Assembly (NCBI RefSeq): GCF_000003855.2
Contig: NW_003101678.1
Coordinates: 1,288,900 to 1,352,899 of the forward strand
Source: Blastomyces gilchristii SLH14081
Taxonomy: Eukaryota > Ascomycota > Eurotiomycetes > Onygenales > Ajellomycetaceae
Direction: 5' to 3'
Length of the DNA: 64,000 nt
The first letter of the stretch is position 1; each line of letters starts with the position of its first letter. Below are positions 12,695-23,635 of the stretch, in pieces. Both the position numbers and the translations under genes were made by a program. Under the pieces are notes generated by a model, which worked only from the letters and a program-made list of their open reading frames with translations, was not told the origin of the DNA and did no database searches.

Positions 12695-12727
12695 TATGTG
12701 TGTGTGTGTGTATGTGTGTGTGTGTTT
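12695..12727. repeat. (TG)n microsatellite at the AT-rich/GC-rich boundary
   Basis: About 33 bp of TG repeats begin exactly at the right transposon end and mark where the AT-rich block gives way to normal gene DNA. Confidence 0.9.
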
Positions 12728-12861
12728 GTCTCCTTGTGAGGCTAAAGAGGCGTTTGTTCCTAGTAGTATTTCGTGTTCGGCGGCAGACCCTTTTTTTGAT
12801 CTTCTTCCTATAAAACTTGTCAGTCTCTATCAAATCAGGAAAATGGAGAGATAATTTGCCA

Positions 12862-13638
12862 TTAGAGACGAACAAGTAGCTGTTCAAAGCTTTCAACAAC
12901 TTCAGTTTCAAACTTAATCTGGTCATGCCCCTTCTTTTCAATGTATGTGTCATTTGGATAAACAATTGCAATATCAAAATCAATTCATATAACTCTTTCT
13001 TGATCACCAGGAACAATGAGGATATTCTTTGAGTAAGGATCATTATACTCAACTAAAGCTGAATGAATTTGCTGAATGTTAATGACAGCTTTCTGCATAT
13101 GTTCTCTTGTATAAGTAACACAGTTCATTACCAAAGGCTTTGGCAGATACTCAATCAGAATGGCACATGGAAAATCTGTGTCATGCTGAAAGGCATCTAG
13201 ATAAGGAGCACATTTGGCTGGGTCAATGGCTAGTATAAACCCGTAGAAATCTGGCACAGCACCAGAATCACATATTTTAGACTGTTTAAGCCTGCAATAG
13301 GCTCTAATCTCACAGCGAGAGCGGTCCAAATCTCGAATATGGTCGTGGGCGTACCCAGGATCCCCATTTTTGTGGAACTGCGTTGCATCATGATCAGGAA
13401 AAAGGACAACAGGTTAAGAAATGCACACACACTGAATGGGGATACATACCACTTTCAAGACCCGTGGCTTGCCACAATAGTTGACATGAAATATGGAGGA
13501 TGCTTCTGAGACATTAAGGGTTTCCTCAAACTCCATCTTCGCAAAATTGATGTCGAGCTTGAAGTTGTCATCGAATCCTGCCTCGTCACGGTATATGGTG
13601 CCCTCCTTCTGGATTGACCCAAAGAAAGTGTCTGACAT
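12862..13638 (-). pseudogene. Protein kinase-like gene broken by an in-frame TGA
   Basis: Exon 1 is 13450-13638 (start MSDTFFGS), a 72-bp GT-AG intron is at 13378-13449, and exon 2 is 12862-13377. The product resembles the divergent kinase-like proteins expanded in Onygenales. A hinge-like AILIEYL is followed by a catalytic-loop-like IHSALVEYNDPYSKNILI and IDFDIAIVYP in the DFG position. A TGA at 12985-12987 interrupts the frame just before IDFDIA, and the same frame then continues for 40 sense codons to TAA at 12862-12864. A single transition (CGA or TGG to TGA) would explain the stop. Without it the product would be about 234 residues, short for a kinase, lacking a clear glycine-rich loop. 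It lies only about 165 bp from the RIP-affected block, so mutation leaking out of the repeats is a plausible cause. Confidence 0.7.
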
Positions 13639-15128
13639 GGATGAAAGAATTTATATGGATCATATGTAAACTGAGTGGTACCTGATACTGATAGATTGCT
13701 CGTATGGGCAAATATGCGAGGCTGGATGTCGCTGATATTGGCTCAACGTCCTAGGTTATATACTTCCGTACAAGTGCGCACGAGTCATTGGCACGTGATA
13801 GGGTAACTAACTTAGCAACCCAGAGTGAGATTAACACCGAATTTATGACGATGAGAGATAAGAGGTTATGCAGATATTGTTTCAATGGTTGTATCCAAGT
13901 GGTAGATATCCCTCTATCTATGCAAAAATGGTCTACAGCTACTAATGTTCTTGTTCAAGTATTCTGGAATTATCAATTGGGATTACATCTGCTCCGTAAC
14001 TACACTTTTAGAACTACGATCGGATCTGCCTAGGCGGTAATTTGTCGTAGTCCATCTTGATCCACCTTCATATTGCAATATGAACAGAATGGCCTCTTCG
14101 TCTGTTAGTGAGTGTTCTCTGGAACGGCAGATTTCGGGACGCTGCCTTCAAGGCAAAACCTAATGGGGAGCCAGTAAAAAGAGAAAGAAGATAATGATTA
14201 AGTTACCCACGACCAGCGACCGCGACCATATTAATATTCTTGGCGAATGTGAAAATCAACATGTCGAAACCCTTTTTATTGGCTCTTTGGCCAGGATGGA
14301 TAGTTAGGCAGTGCAATTAGGCACCTTTCGGCAGTAAAAATCTGACAGCTCGACGGAATGATATGTTAAACTAGATGTTACGCGAAGCGGAAGAATGGTT
14401 GAATAATAGGTCCCTTCTTCGAAGTCTTTTACTTGCCTCCTGCTTCTGAGGATGCTACGGTCCCAAGTGGTTCTTTCTGGGCGTTCCCTAACTTTCCAAA
14501 ATACCAAACCGTGAAATGGAGGAAAAGCTCTCTGGCTTCAAAAAAAAAAAAAAAAAAAAAAAAAGCGAACCTCAACAACTCTTGAGAAATCAGCTAGCCA
14601 GGCTGTGTTTTATAGGCCGTCGGAGGGGGATATTGGATCACGACATATTGCTGGTCTTAGACAGCAACTTCTTCCCACCTCTAGAGCCTAGGGTTCTCGA
14701 TTGCTGGAGCACGCCAAGTAATCTACATGGTGTTCAATTAAGTAGAGTAAATATTTCAGATGTGGAGCAAAATTGTTTATCACCAGGGATGCTATACGCA
14801 TACGCATAGTACGGAGTAGTATGTTGAGAGATAGGATTATGTGGAATTAAGCTTTTACATTGAAAAACATCGAAAAAGCCGAATGGCTCCTTTTATATTT
14901 TGTTATTTATTTATTTTGCCATGAGAAGATCATATATACACGAAAAAGGTATGATAAACCCAGGTTGTTCGTTCACTCAGTAAATCATCCCCTTTACTTC
15001 TGCAAAGAAGTTTCGCACCTGCAATTAACAAGAAAAGGGCATCCCCCCCAAAAAATCCATCCGTAGAACATCAACTAGACATCAAGTACCTATCTACTCC
15101 ACTCAACCCTCCCCTTACAAATATCTAA
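13639..15128. other. Intergenic, with an A25 tract
   Basis: I see no convincing gene. A pure A run of 25 bases lies at 14540-14564. Short ORFs here lack introns, family features or good codon structure. The left part holds the upstream region of the kinase-like gene, and the right part the 3' flank of the P450 gene. Confidence 0.6.
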
Positions 15129-17079
15129 CTACTCCCCCTTATCCCCCTTCACAAACACCATATTCAATTCCTCACCAGGGCTCAACGTCACATCAAACTT
15201 GAACGGCGGATCCTGACCCACAGGCGCCGCCCCAACAGCCTGAATTTCACTGAAATTCTGCAAGATTCTCGCAACCGTATACCCCATCTCCAACATAGCA
15301 AACTGCTGTCCCAGACAGATGCGCGGCCCGCCATTGAACGGAATGAAATGCCACGGCTTCGGTTGCCAGCCTGACGTCCACCGCTCTGGGATCCAGAGCA
15401 ACGGGTCGAAGTAGGGGATGGACCGCTTCTCGTCGCTACCTGTAGTTGCTACCCCCATTCCTAGTGCGGGCGGGGGCGGGGGCGCGTCGTACAGATCGCG
15501 CCGCCGCTGCATGTTCATGGTCGAGTAGAGGATGCGCGTGTTGTTGGGGATGCCAATGGGGGAGCGGCCGTCGGGCCCGCCGCCGCGGGGAAGGCTGGTG
15601 TCTGTCAGTGCGTGGCGGACGTTGAAGGGCACGACGGGGTACAGGCGCATTGTCTCGTTGAGCACGGCGGTTAGGTATTTCATCTCCTTGAGGTCGGAGT
15701 AGCTGGGTTTACGGCTGGTTCCGAGGCGGTCGATGACGTCTGTGCGGAGTCGGCCGACGACTGTTGGATTGCGGGAGAGCTCGAAGAGGCAGAAGGAGAG
15801 GGTGGCGGCGGTGGTGTCGCGTCCTGCGAGGAGGATGGCGACGAGTTGGTCGCGGATTACTTTAGGATCCTTGGTGAAGCGGGCGAGGGCGTGGAGGAAG
15901 GTGTCCTTTTTGGAGAGCTTCTTGTCGAGTTCTTCGGTGCTGAGAGTGAGGACCTCGTCGATGAAGGGTTGCATGAAGTCGTCCATTTTCTTGAGATTTA
16001 TGCGGAACTCTTTGCGGGATAATAGGGGGCTGATGGGTCTACAAAAAGGGGGGAAATATTGGGTTAGCTAAACAAGCAATAGAAACACCCCTTTCCTTCT
16101 CCCTTTTTTTCTTAAAATATAAAATTTTTAAAATAGATCAGTGAGCGCAGGGCATGTTCCGACTTACCCAGCTCTAAACAAAGTCGACTGGCGATGGAGG
16201 ACGTATTGGAAAGACTCTGCGAATACAGTTTTCGGGTCATCCAAGCTATCAACACTCTGGCCGAGGAGGTAATCCGTGGCTGCATCGAGAGTAAAGCGGA
16301 AGAACAGTGCTGCGACATCGACAACTTTTCCTTTCCCAGGCTTATTATTATTCCCTTCTAGATAAGGAATGAGTTTCTGGATGTGCTTTTCGAAGTTCTC
16401 CGTATCGACAATTCTATCCCTTGCAAACATGGGTCGGATCAGATGGCGCGATCTGGACCACAGCTCGCCGTCCGTAGCGAAGATGCTGTCACCCAGGAAC
16501 TCCCTCCATTCTTCGTGGAAGCGCTGGCCTTTCCCGTAATCAGCAAATTGGCCGGTCAGGACAGCCTTGATGTTCTCTGGGTCGACGGTGTATATAGCAC
16601 GGAAAGTAGAATTCCCGTTTATCTCTAGAGTAGATGACGGATCACCGTTGGGTAAAGGTAAGGCGGCAAGCTGGTCCCGCCAGAATTTAAGCTCCTCTCT
16701 CTTTCCTGCCGCCTTGAAAGATTTACATATGAAATCGAGGCCTGCATAAATTTTTCAACGTTAGCGATTTAGTTTTCACTTCCCCACATATTGATATGCT
16801 AGTACAAATAATTCTCCATCGCCCCTCTCCGCATGACAACTCTTTATCATATCTCCAACGTACAGGATGGAAATAACAGCAGCAACTATTTGAAAAAATC
16901 GAACATATTAACTCACCTACTGGGAGGTATGTTGGAACAACCGGGGCATGTGATCCCAAGCGCCTAATTTTGCGCTCGATCTGGATTCTGCGAATCCAGT
17001 ACACAATGAAGGAAAAACCAAATATGCCCACGACAGCCCTCGCCGGCGTTAAGTTTTGGATCAACTCCGCAACAATCAT
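15129..17079 (-). CDS. Cytochrome P450, CYP52-like (fatty acid/alkane hydroxylase type)
   Basis: Exons are 16917-17079, 16168-16741 and 15129-16038. The introns have GTGAGT and GTAAGT donors, and the joined frame gives 548 residues. An N-terminal membrane anchor (about residues 14-30, VVGIFGFSFIVYWI) would place it in the ER. Canonical motifs are the I-helix AGRDTT (about 317-322), the K-helix ETMR (374-377), PERW, and the heme loop FNGGPRICLGQ with the thiolate Cys at about 487. The arrangement and the FNVR and FNGGPRICLGQQFA blocks resemble CYP52 and related families that omega-hydroxylate fatty acids or alkanes. The substrate is inferred from family only. A Pro/Gly-rich insert (DAPPPPPALGMG, about residue 431) precedes the PERW region. 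No cluster of biosynthetic genes surrounds it. Confidence 0.92.
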
Positions 17080-18919
17080 CTTCGCAGTGGATGTGCTCCC
17101 AGCACTTCAAACACTTGTATATATATTTACTTCCACGGCTTGGGGAAAGGTGAGACTTTTCAGGCGGATATTGGAATGATATATGTTCCACACGCACCCT
17201 TATCGGGTCGTCCACCTATAGGGGGGGGGAACCCTATGCCCCGCCTTCGTATGGCTGGGGGTGATTTCAGACCGAGACAGCAGAGAGAGAGAAGAGGTTT
17301 CAATAATTAGAGACGGTGTTTTGCACCACTGCGGAACTATTCCGGCCGATCCAGACGAAATAGAGTCTAGAATGATACCTCCCACCTCTATCAGACGGGC
17401 GAATCTCGGCACTGGCGAAGGGGAGAGCTCCTTGGACATGAAGAGAATGGAAGGAGAAGAAAGAAGGAAATGACAACATCCTAATAATCATCCTATATAA
17501 GAATATATATCACGGATGGATCAGACAGAGGTCCAACAGCGGGGGAAAAACCACCTCACCGGGCCGGCTTAACTCCACATATCGGCTTCAATAATATCAA
17601 TTGGATGCATTATTATTCCCGACGAAAGCGAGGTCGGTTCGGTTCTCATTCGTTTTTCTCCACCTCAACTCCTAGTTAGTTAGTAGTTACACGTATCAAC
17701 TTTCTCCTCCTTTCAAGCAGCTTCCTGTTGCTGGACGTACTCGTACTCGATTTCGCTCAGCAATAGACCAGACGCTATGTACTCTGTATGTTGTCAAAAG
17801 TGATTTTTCTTTGAATCATGCATATGCGCGGGCTTTTCGCGGGTTATTCATGCTTACTACTTACTACATATATGCACGCTTGCTTGCTTTGCTTTGCTTT
17901 GCTTGCTGAATGGTCCATTTATTAGAGTGCTTACCGTTCGCCTACTACCTAGGGTCATCTTATCGCTGGCACATACATACGGAGTACACATCTACATGTC
18001 ATTGAATGAAGGCCAAATCAGGCGCATCCGATTCCTAAAATCTTAAGAAAGACGTTGCCATGAGTCTACGCGGCGTACATAATTTACATGGTCAAAGAAA
18101 AGAAGAAACAACTTTGATATCATCATTTCATGTTCCCCAGATGCAGTCTCGTACCAAAGTCCTCACACAAACCCGACCCCTACCTAGCAGCCGGCGGTAC
18201 CTCCTGGCGCACACACAACTAAATGTCCCATCCCTGAGTAAGTTTGAAGGCACGGCCTGCAAAAAAGTACGCCGGGGGTGCTTTGGCTCGTTTAGCCCTT
18301 CCCCGCAAACCCACGATGGTGAGTCGTGACGCCGTACGATGTGCCCAATAATTGGCTGGAGCAGGACTAACCAAGACGCGCTAAAATGCTCCTATATTGA
18401 GGCCTCGGTGTCAGATGAAGATTCTGGGGCTCTGGGACGGGGACCGGGGGAATGTTGATGTCCGGGGTAAAAATAATTTTGGTGATGGTTTAACCTTAGA
18501 ATAATATCCATGATGGACGTGGAAGTGCGTCTGCTGGAAGTTCTGCCCCTGTCTATTTAAATGTTTTTTTCCCCAATGGCTGAAGGGGTGTGAAAGGTTG
18601 TGTTTATTATTTTGTGAAATAAATTAAAAGTTGCCTGACGGCACATATTTTTATGATTGATTGGTGGTGGATATTTTCATCCTTGTTTCATTCATTCATT
18701 TCCCTCATAGACATTTCTTTTAGCACGTGAAAGATTTCCTCGAGGACTCGCGGGGTTACAATTATTCAATTTAATTCTTCATAGCCGAAAACCAGTAACT
18801 GGTCATTACCCACACGCCCCCACCACCACCGTTTCCTCCCCCCAATATGGACGTCTTCAAAAACCCTAAAACGTCACAAGTGAAACCCGAGGAGGAGAAA
18901 TCCCAAATTCCGCTCCACT
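17080..18919. other. Intergenic (P450 upstream and hexosaminidase 3' flank)
   Basis: I see no supported gene in 1.8 kb. There is a short run of G at about 17221-17229 and a CTTTG/CTTG tandem run at about 17876-17908. Small ORFs at 17200-17490 overlap on both strands and look fortuitous. Confidence 0.6.
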
Positions 18920-20731
18920 TTACAACTCGCAGCTCCCCTCCCTCATGAGACAATACGTCATCTGTGCCAAGCTGGCTCCAACACCCAAATCGATCACAGC
19001 GCGCTCGCGCCATTCGCTCAGGCGATACGACGCATCCTGAATCTGATTCGTGGTCCGCGGCCCGCTCCAGAGTACCTCTGCGGCTGCGGCTGCCCGGGGC
19101 CAGACCATCATGTCAAGGACGATCGGGTCAACGTGCTCCGACCACATGTGCGTCTCCCCGCCTTCAATCAGATGGTGCAGATCCTCTGAAATTCCCTCCA
19201 GGGGGTTATACATGTACATGTGCTTCCAGTTCTTTTTCGGGCTGCACCAGTCGAGGAAAGGTTCTTTGATTGCGGTCGAGCCTGGTTTGGGGTTTACGTA
19301 GATTCCCTGTCCACAGTCGAGGTACCAGGCGTCGCCGGAGCCGAAGATTGTGCGGTATCCGCGGTCCAAGAGATGTTTGACGGCGGATGAGTTGCGCCAT
19401 GCTTGTACGATTATTTCGGTTTTCTCGGTTGGGGAGGGGGAGAGTGTTAGGTCCCAGTCTGCCACGAGTTCCTCCCAGACAATTGGCGTGAGCCCTGCTT
19501 CGCGGATGGCGGTGTGAAGACGTGTTACGACAGCTTGAAGTAAGGGGCGGAGGACGGCCTCATCGCTCGACCCGATTGCCTCTTCGAGAAGATACGTATT
19601 GAGATTGAATTCATCACCTCCCGTGTGGAAATAGCGGGTAAATGGCGAGACGCGAGGAAGCAAATCTGCCATCAGCTTGTCGAGGAACTCATCTACGTCT
19701 GACGAATTTAACTTGATTTGCCCGCTCGGGGGTTGGAGCGCGTACTTGTCCCATTCATCGGCTAGGAAGGCGGACACCAGTTCGGGAAACGCGTATCCAA
19801 TCGAGCCCGTGTGGCCGGGCATGTCGATTTCTAGGAATACTGAAACACCCCGTTCGAGGCCATGAATTTGGATATCCGACAGCTGGGAAGACGTCAATAT
19901 TAGACTGGGATGGTAGGCCCCCTTGGCCGCTAATTCAGGCATAGAGGGGATATCCAACGGCCATGATTGGGAATCCGTTGCGTGGATGTGAAGACGGTTC
20001 ATCTTTGCAGAAGCCATGGTATCAATTGTTCGTTTAATATCCGCTGGCGTGTACGCGTTTCTAGATATATCAAGGTTCAAGCCACGGTGACCCCATTTAG
20101 GGGCGTCCGATATGGAAATAGGTGCGTACGGGGTATATACCCCCGGCCCGGAAGAATGTGCATAGAATAGCTGGCTAAAGGTTTGGAGTGCACGGATAGT
20201 TCCGATGGCGGATTTTGTCGAAATAGTTGCTTCGCCAGTGGCGGATATTTCAATCTTGTAGCTTTCGTCTTCATGGATGTAGTCTCGCGTTTCCGCCCCT
20301 GGCTTGCTTTCAGAGCCTTGGTTGATGACTACTTGGCGGATAACTGCATGTTGTCCATCCAAGGCGGGTTCAAAGGTGCTATTCCGTGGATGGAATTTCC
20401 AAGGTACGAATTTGGTGCGGTATATTTCTTTCCCAGCGCGTTTAATAGCCTTCCGGACTACTTTAGCAACACTTGGAACAGGTATGCCTGTAGCCTTAGG
20501 TTTTCTCAACCAGGGCGTCTGGAAGAAGTCTAGGACTTCCGCCAAGTCCACATATGTAGAGAAATAATCCACATCTCCAGGGGCGTTGCCTGCACAATTA
20601 GGCTGGTAGGAGAATTCCGCAGAAGAGGCGAGCCACAAGGTTGTGTTGCCATGCTTGAACTCCTGCGGCTGAGGCCAGAGCGCCAGAGAAAAGGGAACGA
20701 AAGTGAGTAAGGTCACAAAAGAGAGCAGCAT
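18920..20731 (-). CDS. Secreted beta-N-acetylhexosaminidase, GH20
   Basis: A single 603-residue exon. The N-terminus (LLSFVTLLTFVPFSLALWPQ) is a signal peptide, so the enzyme should be secreted. An N-terminal GH20b-like domain is followed by the GH20 barrel, with GHRGLNLDISRN (about 214-225), LHIHATDSQSWPLD (about 247-260) and FLEIDMPGHTG. The catalytic pair is in HTGGDEFN (Asp373-Glu374), and late aromatic substrate-site residues sit around WYLDCGQG and HMWSEHVD. GH20 enzymes of this type release terminal N-acetylglucosamine from chitin oligomers and act in wall turnover and chitin use with chitinases. Length and intronless structure are normal for fungal NagA/Nag1-type enzymes. It is divergent from NAB2, with a 1.2-kb shared upstream region. 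Confidence 0.95.
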   Translation of the reverse strand: MLLSFVTLLTFVPFSLALWPQPQEFKHGNTTLWLASSAEFSYQPNCAGNAPGDVDYFSTYVDLAEVLDFFQTPWLRKPKATGIPVPSVAKVVRKAIKRAGKEIYRTKFVPWKFHPRNSTFEPALDGQHAVIRQVVINQGSESKPGAETRDYIHEDESYKIEISATGEATISTKSAIGTIRALQTFSQLFYAHSSGPGVYTPYAPISISDAPKWGHRGLNLDISRNAYTPADIKRTIDTMASAKMNRLHIHATDSQSWPLDIPSMPELAAKGAYHPSLILTSSQLSDIQIHGLERGVSVFLEIDMPGHTGSIGYAFPELVSAFLADEWDKYALQPPSGQIKLNSSDVDEFLDKLMADLLPRVSPFTRYFHTGGDEFNLNTYLLEEAIGSSDEAVLRPLLQAVVTRLHTAIREAGLTPIVWEELVADWDLTLSPSPTEKTEIIVQAWRNSSAVKHLLDRGYRTIFGSGDAWYLDCGQGIYVNPKPGSTAIKEPFLDWCSPKKNWKHMYMYNPLEGISEDLHHLIEGGETHMWSEHVDPIVLDMMVWPRAAAAAEVLWSGPRTTNQIQDASYRLSEWRERAVIDLGVGASLAQMTYCLMREGSCEL

Positions 20732-21899
20732 TGTGAGATAAACGGCGATGCTGGAGTGGAGAATGTCTGGCGGCAGTACGAAGGGAGAAGAAGAAATGAA
20801 TGAGGATCACAGCTGGTAGTTCTTGAAAAGAACGACGCGGAAGAGTCAACAAAGATACGTTTATTTCTCTTCAAACGGGCGATCAGCTTAATTCTTGTCA
20901 GAAGTAGCTGCAGTCTCACTTATGGAAGTGTCCTGAAGAGGAGAATCCTCAGTGAATATCACACTTCGTTCGCCAATTCTCGTCGTACTGGCAACACTTA
21001 CGAGGAAAAGGAAGGGTGAAGCACATGCTGTATAGCAAGCGGGAAATTCAACCTGGACAATAGGATACTTTGCTGATGCATCTCCCCAATTAATGTAGGT
21101 TCCTTAAGTAGCTACATATGCATGCCACTTGGGTGGAACCGGTGGGAGGGAACTTATGGAGCCATCACAATGAAACACTGCATTTACATCTTAGAGTTCC
21201 TTTACAAATGAATGAAATAATGAAGACACATAATCTGAACCAAAGCTAGTGATTGAAGATACAAAGATGTACCTGGCATTGGAACTGTTTTGAAACTTGA
21301 GTCAACAACAGTTGAGAGTTGGTTCACAAACCTTCCAACAAGGAAATTGGAACTTCTGATTACCTGTCTAAAACCACTCCCACTAATACCTTTGCTGGGT
21401 TAAGTTAGGGGTTAGAATAACCTTGAAAGGGCCTGGGAGGAACCCTGGAGCTTGAATTGACAAAGACGGAATCCGAACTAGCGTGATTAATTTTAAATGG
21501 GATCAATCGTGGTCGTGCCTGACTCAACTCTGACTCAGCATCCTGGGTGACGTTTGTGGCTTCTTTGTGCTGCCGTAACATGTCCCAATCGGGCAAGTCT
21601 CGACTTCACTGCGAACTTTCACCGTAAGCTTTTATTCAACGACGCCATGTTGAGCAGTAATAAGTTCACCATCCTCAATATTCGTCGTTTGCTGCGGACC
21701 CTCCTACTCCGGACGCTCTCGATGCTGCAAACCTCTCTGCGCCTATTACATACCAAATAGAGATATTGCCCCCCGTCATTTACTTTACCCCCGTGCTTCT
21801 CCACCATTCTTCTATTTCACAAGGCCTCTATCCCGTCCACCCTTGCCACATCTCTTAGCTACCGGGTACTATCTCCACACGAACGCGCGCTCCGCGACC
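20732..21899. other. Divergent intergenic region (hexosaminidase / NAB2)
   Basis: 1.17 kb separates two divergent start codons, so it should hold both promoters. No ORF with protein-like content is visible. The sequence just before NAB2 is pyrimidine-rich, as is common in fungal core promoters. Confidence 0.6.
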
Positions 21900-23635
21900 A
21901 TGTCGGTTTCCATCAAGCTCGGAACTCCCCTTGCAGAGGCCCTAAACGAGGCCGTGCAACCGAAGCTAGTGGAGGTGGGTTGGAGCACCGGCGGGGGCGA
22001 CGACTCCGCGCTCGCAGAATACGTCATCCTCATGCTTGTAAACGGGAAAACTCAGGATCAAATTGCTGCAGAGCTTGCAAACGACCTCCTAAGCCTAGGC
22101 CCGGAAGATACGGAAGCGGTTGATTTTGCGAAATGGCTATTTGAACAGGTCCATGAACTAAACAACAAGATAAATGGCGCCCCGGAGAAGACAGCGCAAC
22201 AGGCCCAGTCGCAAGCTATTCCTTCCATTTCAGAGCAGCAGGACAGCTCATCCTTACCAACCGGAATGGGAGATATGGGAGATTCTGAAATGGGCGGAGA
22301 TGTCACCAACGCGGTGCAGGATGGTAATATGTACGATGCCGCTTCCTACCTCTCCTTTTGTTAATTTTCATCTGTAGCTAATTAATTTTGAACTTGGACA
22401 GTCCCACTGGTCCCAAAGCTGCCCGAAACCTCCGACACCAGCAGCAAGGCGGACGAGGCCGGATGATGGGGCAAATAAATAAAGCTATGGACCGACCGAA
22501 TGAGTCAGTTCTGCACAGGGTACGCAATCACCAAGGTTCAGAAAGAATCAACAGTCACGCGAGAGATCTCCCGAAAGGCCCAAGAGGGTTTCAGTGGAGA
22601 AACGGACGTATGCTTCCGGGAAGGACTAGCGCCCCGATGGGAATGGGAATGGGAATGGGAATGGGCATGGGCATGGGAATGGGAATGGGCGGTGCTCAGA
22701 TGCCAAACACGGCACACACGGCACCAGGAATGGTGTCGTTGAGTCCTCAACAACAGATGCAGATGATGGCTATGCTAGAAGAACAAGCTCGAATGATGGC
22801 TCAGATTATGCCCGGCATGGTTCCACCGGCGATTAACCCCGCATTTCAGAGCGGCCCGCCTCCGGGCCAACAAGGACGCTCCCTGTTTGAACGAGCGGAG
22901 ATCAACCCGAACCCGAACCAGCCCTTCGGTCGACCGGAGCACGCGAACGGCCATTCTTCAAAATTCCACCGACCAGCTGCAAACGTCGACGTTGAAATGG
23001 ACACATCACAAGGTGCTCCAGGTTCTTCCATGGACGTTGATGCTGCACACGAAACCCAAGCCACAGAACCAGGCCCCAACACTGTTTGCCGATTTAACCT
23101 GAAATGCACACGGAAAGACTGCCCTTACGCGCATCAATCCCCCGCCGCCCCTGAAGGCATGGTCGTCGACGTGAATGACGAATGTCCGTTCGGAGCAGCA
23201 TGCAAAAATCGGAAATGCGCCGCCCGACACCCTTCCCCCGCCCAAAAGATCGAACACCAATCCGAAGAACTCTGCCGATTCTTCCCACACTGCACGAACC
23301 CAAACTGCACATTCAAGCATCCGAGCATGCCCATGTGCCGAAATGGCGCGGACTGCACGACACCAAACTGCAAATACACACATCTGCAAATCTCCTGCAA
23401 ATTCAACCCGTGTCTTAACCGGATATGCCCGTATAAGCATGCGGAGGGCCAGCGGGGTGTGTTTGCGGATAAAGTATGGAGAGCAGGTGATGATGCGAAG
23501 AAGGAGCACGTTAGTGAACGAAGATTCGTGACCGATGAGGATGGGGAGGAGGAGCTTATTAAGCCTGGGACTGCTGCGGCCGCCGATACATCCATCGATG
23601 CAGACGAAGCGAAGGGCCACGAGATTTTGACTTGA
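21900..23635 (+). CDS. NAB2: Nuclear poly(A)-RNA-binding protein Nab2-like, five CCCH fingers
   Basis: Exons are 21900-22330 and 22402-23635, giving 554 residues. I chose the start MSVSIKLGTPLAEALN because it begins the conserved Nab2 N-terminal domain; an upstream in-frame ATG at 21843 would add 19 unconserved residues. The donor is a weak GTACGA at 22331, the only site that joins the frames and yields NIPTGPKAARN. The N-terminal PWI-like fold (about 1-100) mediates export-factor binding in yeast Nab2. A Met-Gly run (about residues 224-242) follows, then five CCCH fingers from about 371 to 495: CRFNLKCTRKDCPYAH, CPFGAACKNRKCAARH, CRFFPHCTNPNCTFKH, CRNGADCTTPNCKYTH and CKFNPCLNRICPYKH. Nab2 binds poly(A) and controls tail length and mRNA export. 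Confidence 0.92.
22637..22692 (+). repeat. In-frame GGGAAT/GGGCAT hexamer repeat in NAB2
   Basis: About nine tandem six-base units encode alternating Met-Gly within the linker of the Nab2-like protein. The unit length keeps the reading frame whatever the copy number. Confidence 0.88.

Larger units (their letters stand above)
6902..12696 (-). mobile_element. Decayed hAT-type DNA transposon block
   Basis: The left end (TAGACTGACCGCCGGG) and the right end (reverse complement TAGACTGACCGTGTGACC) share TAGACTGACCG. A second, inner inverted match lies at about 6982-6993 (CCACCAGGATCAAG) against about 12656-12672 (GTTTGATCCTGG), so the left end carries about 60 bp not present on the right. A minus-strand hAT transposase relic starts about 350 bp inside the left end. 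The 8 bases outside each end do not match (GATGTGAT and GTGTGTGT). The right flank is a TG microsatellite, so either it overwrote the duplication or the two ends belong to different copies. At 5.8 kb the block is long for a hAT element and probably holds other insertions. Confidence 0.6.

Noticed and set aside
13788..14033. 81-codon + strand ORF
   Set aside because: No recognisable motif, no intron structure, and an isolated position; probably chance.
14516..14809. 97-codon ORF with a poly-Lys run
   Set aside because: The Lys run is the A25 tract; the rest shows no protein-like features.
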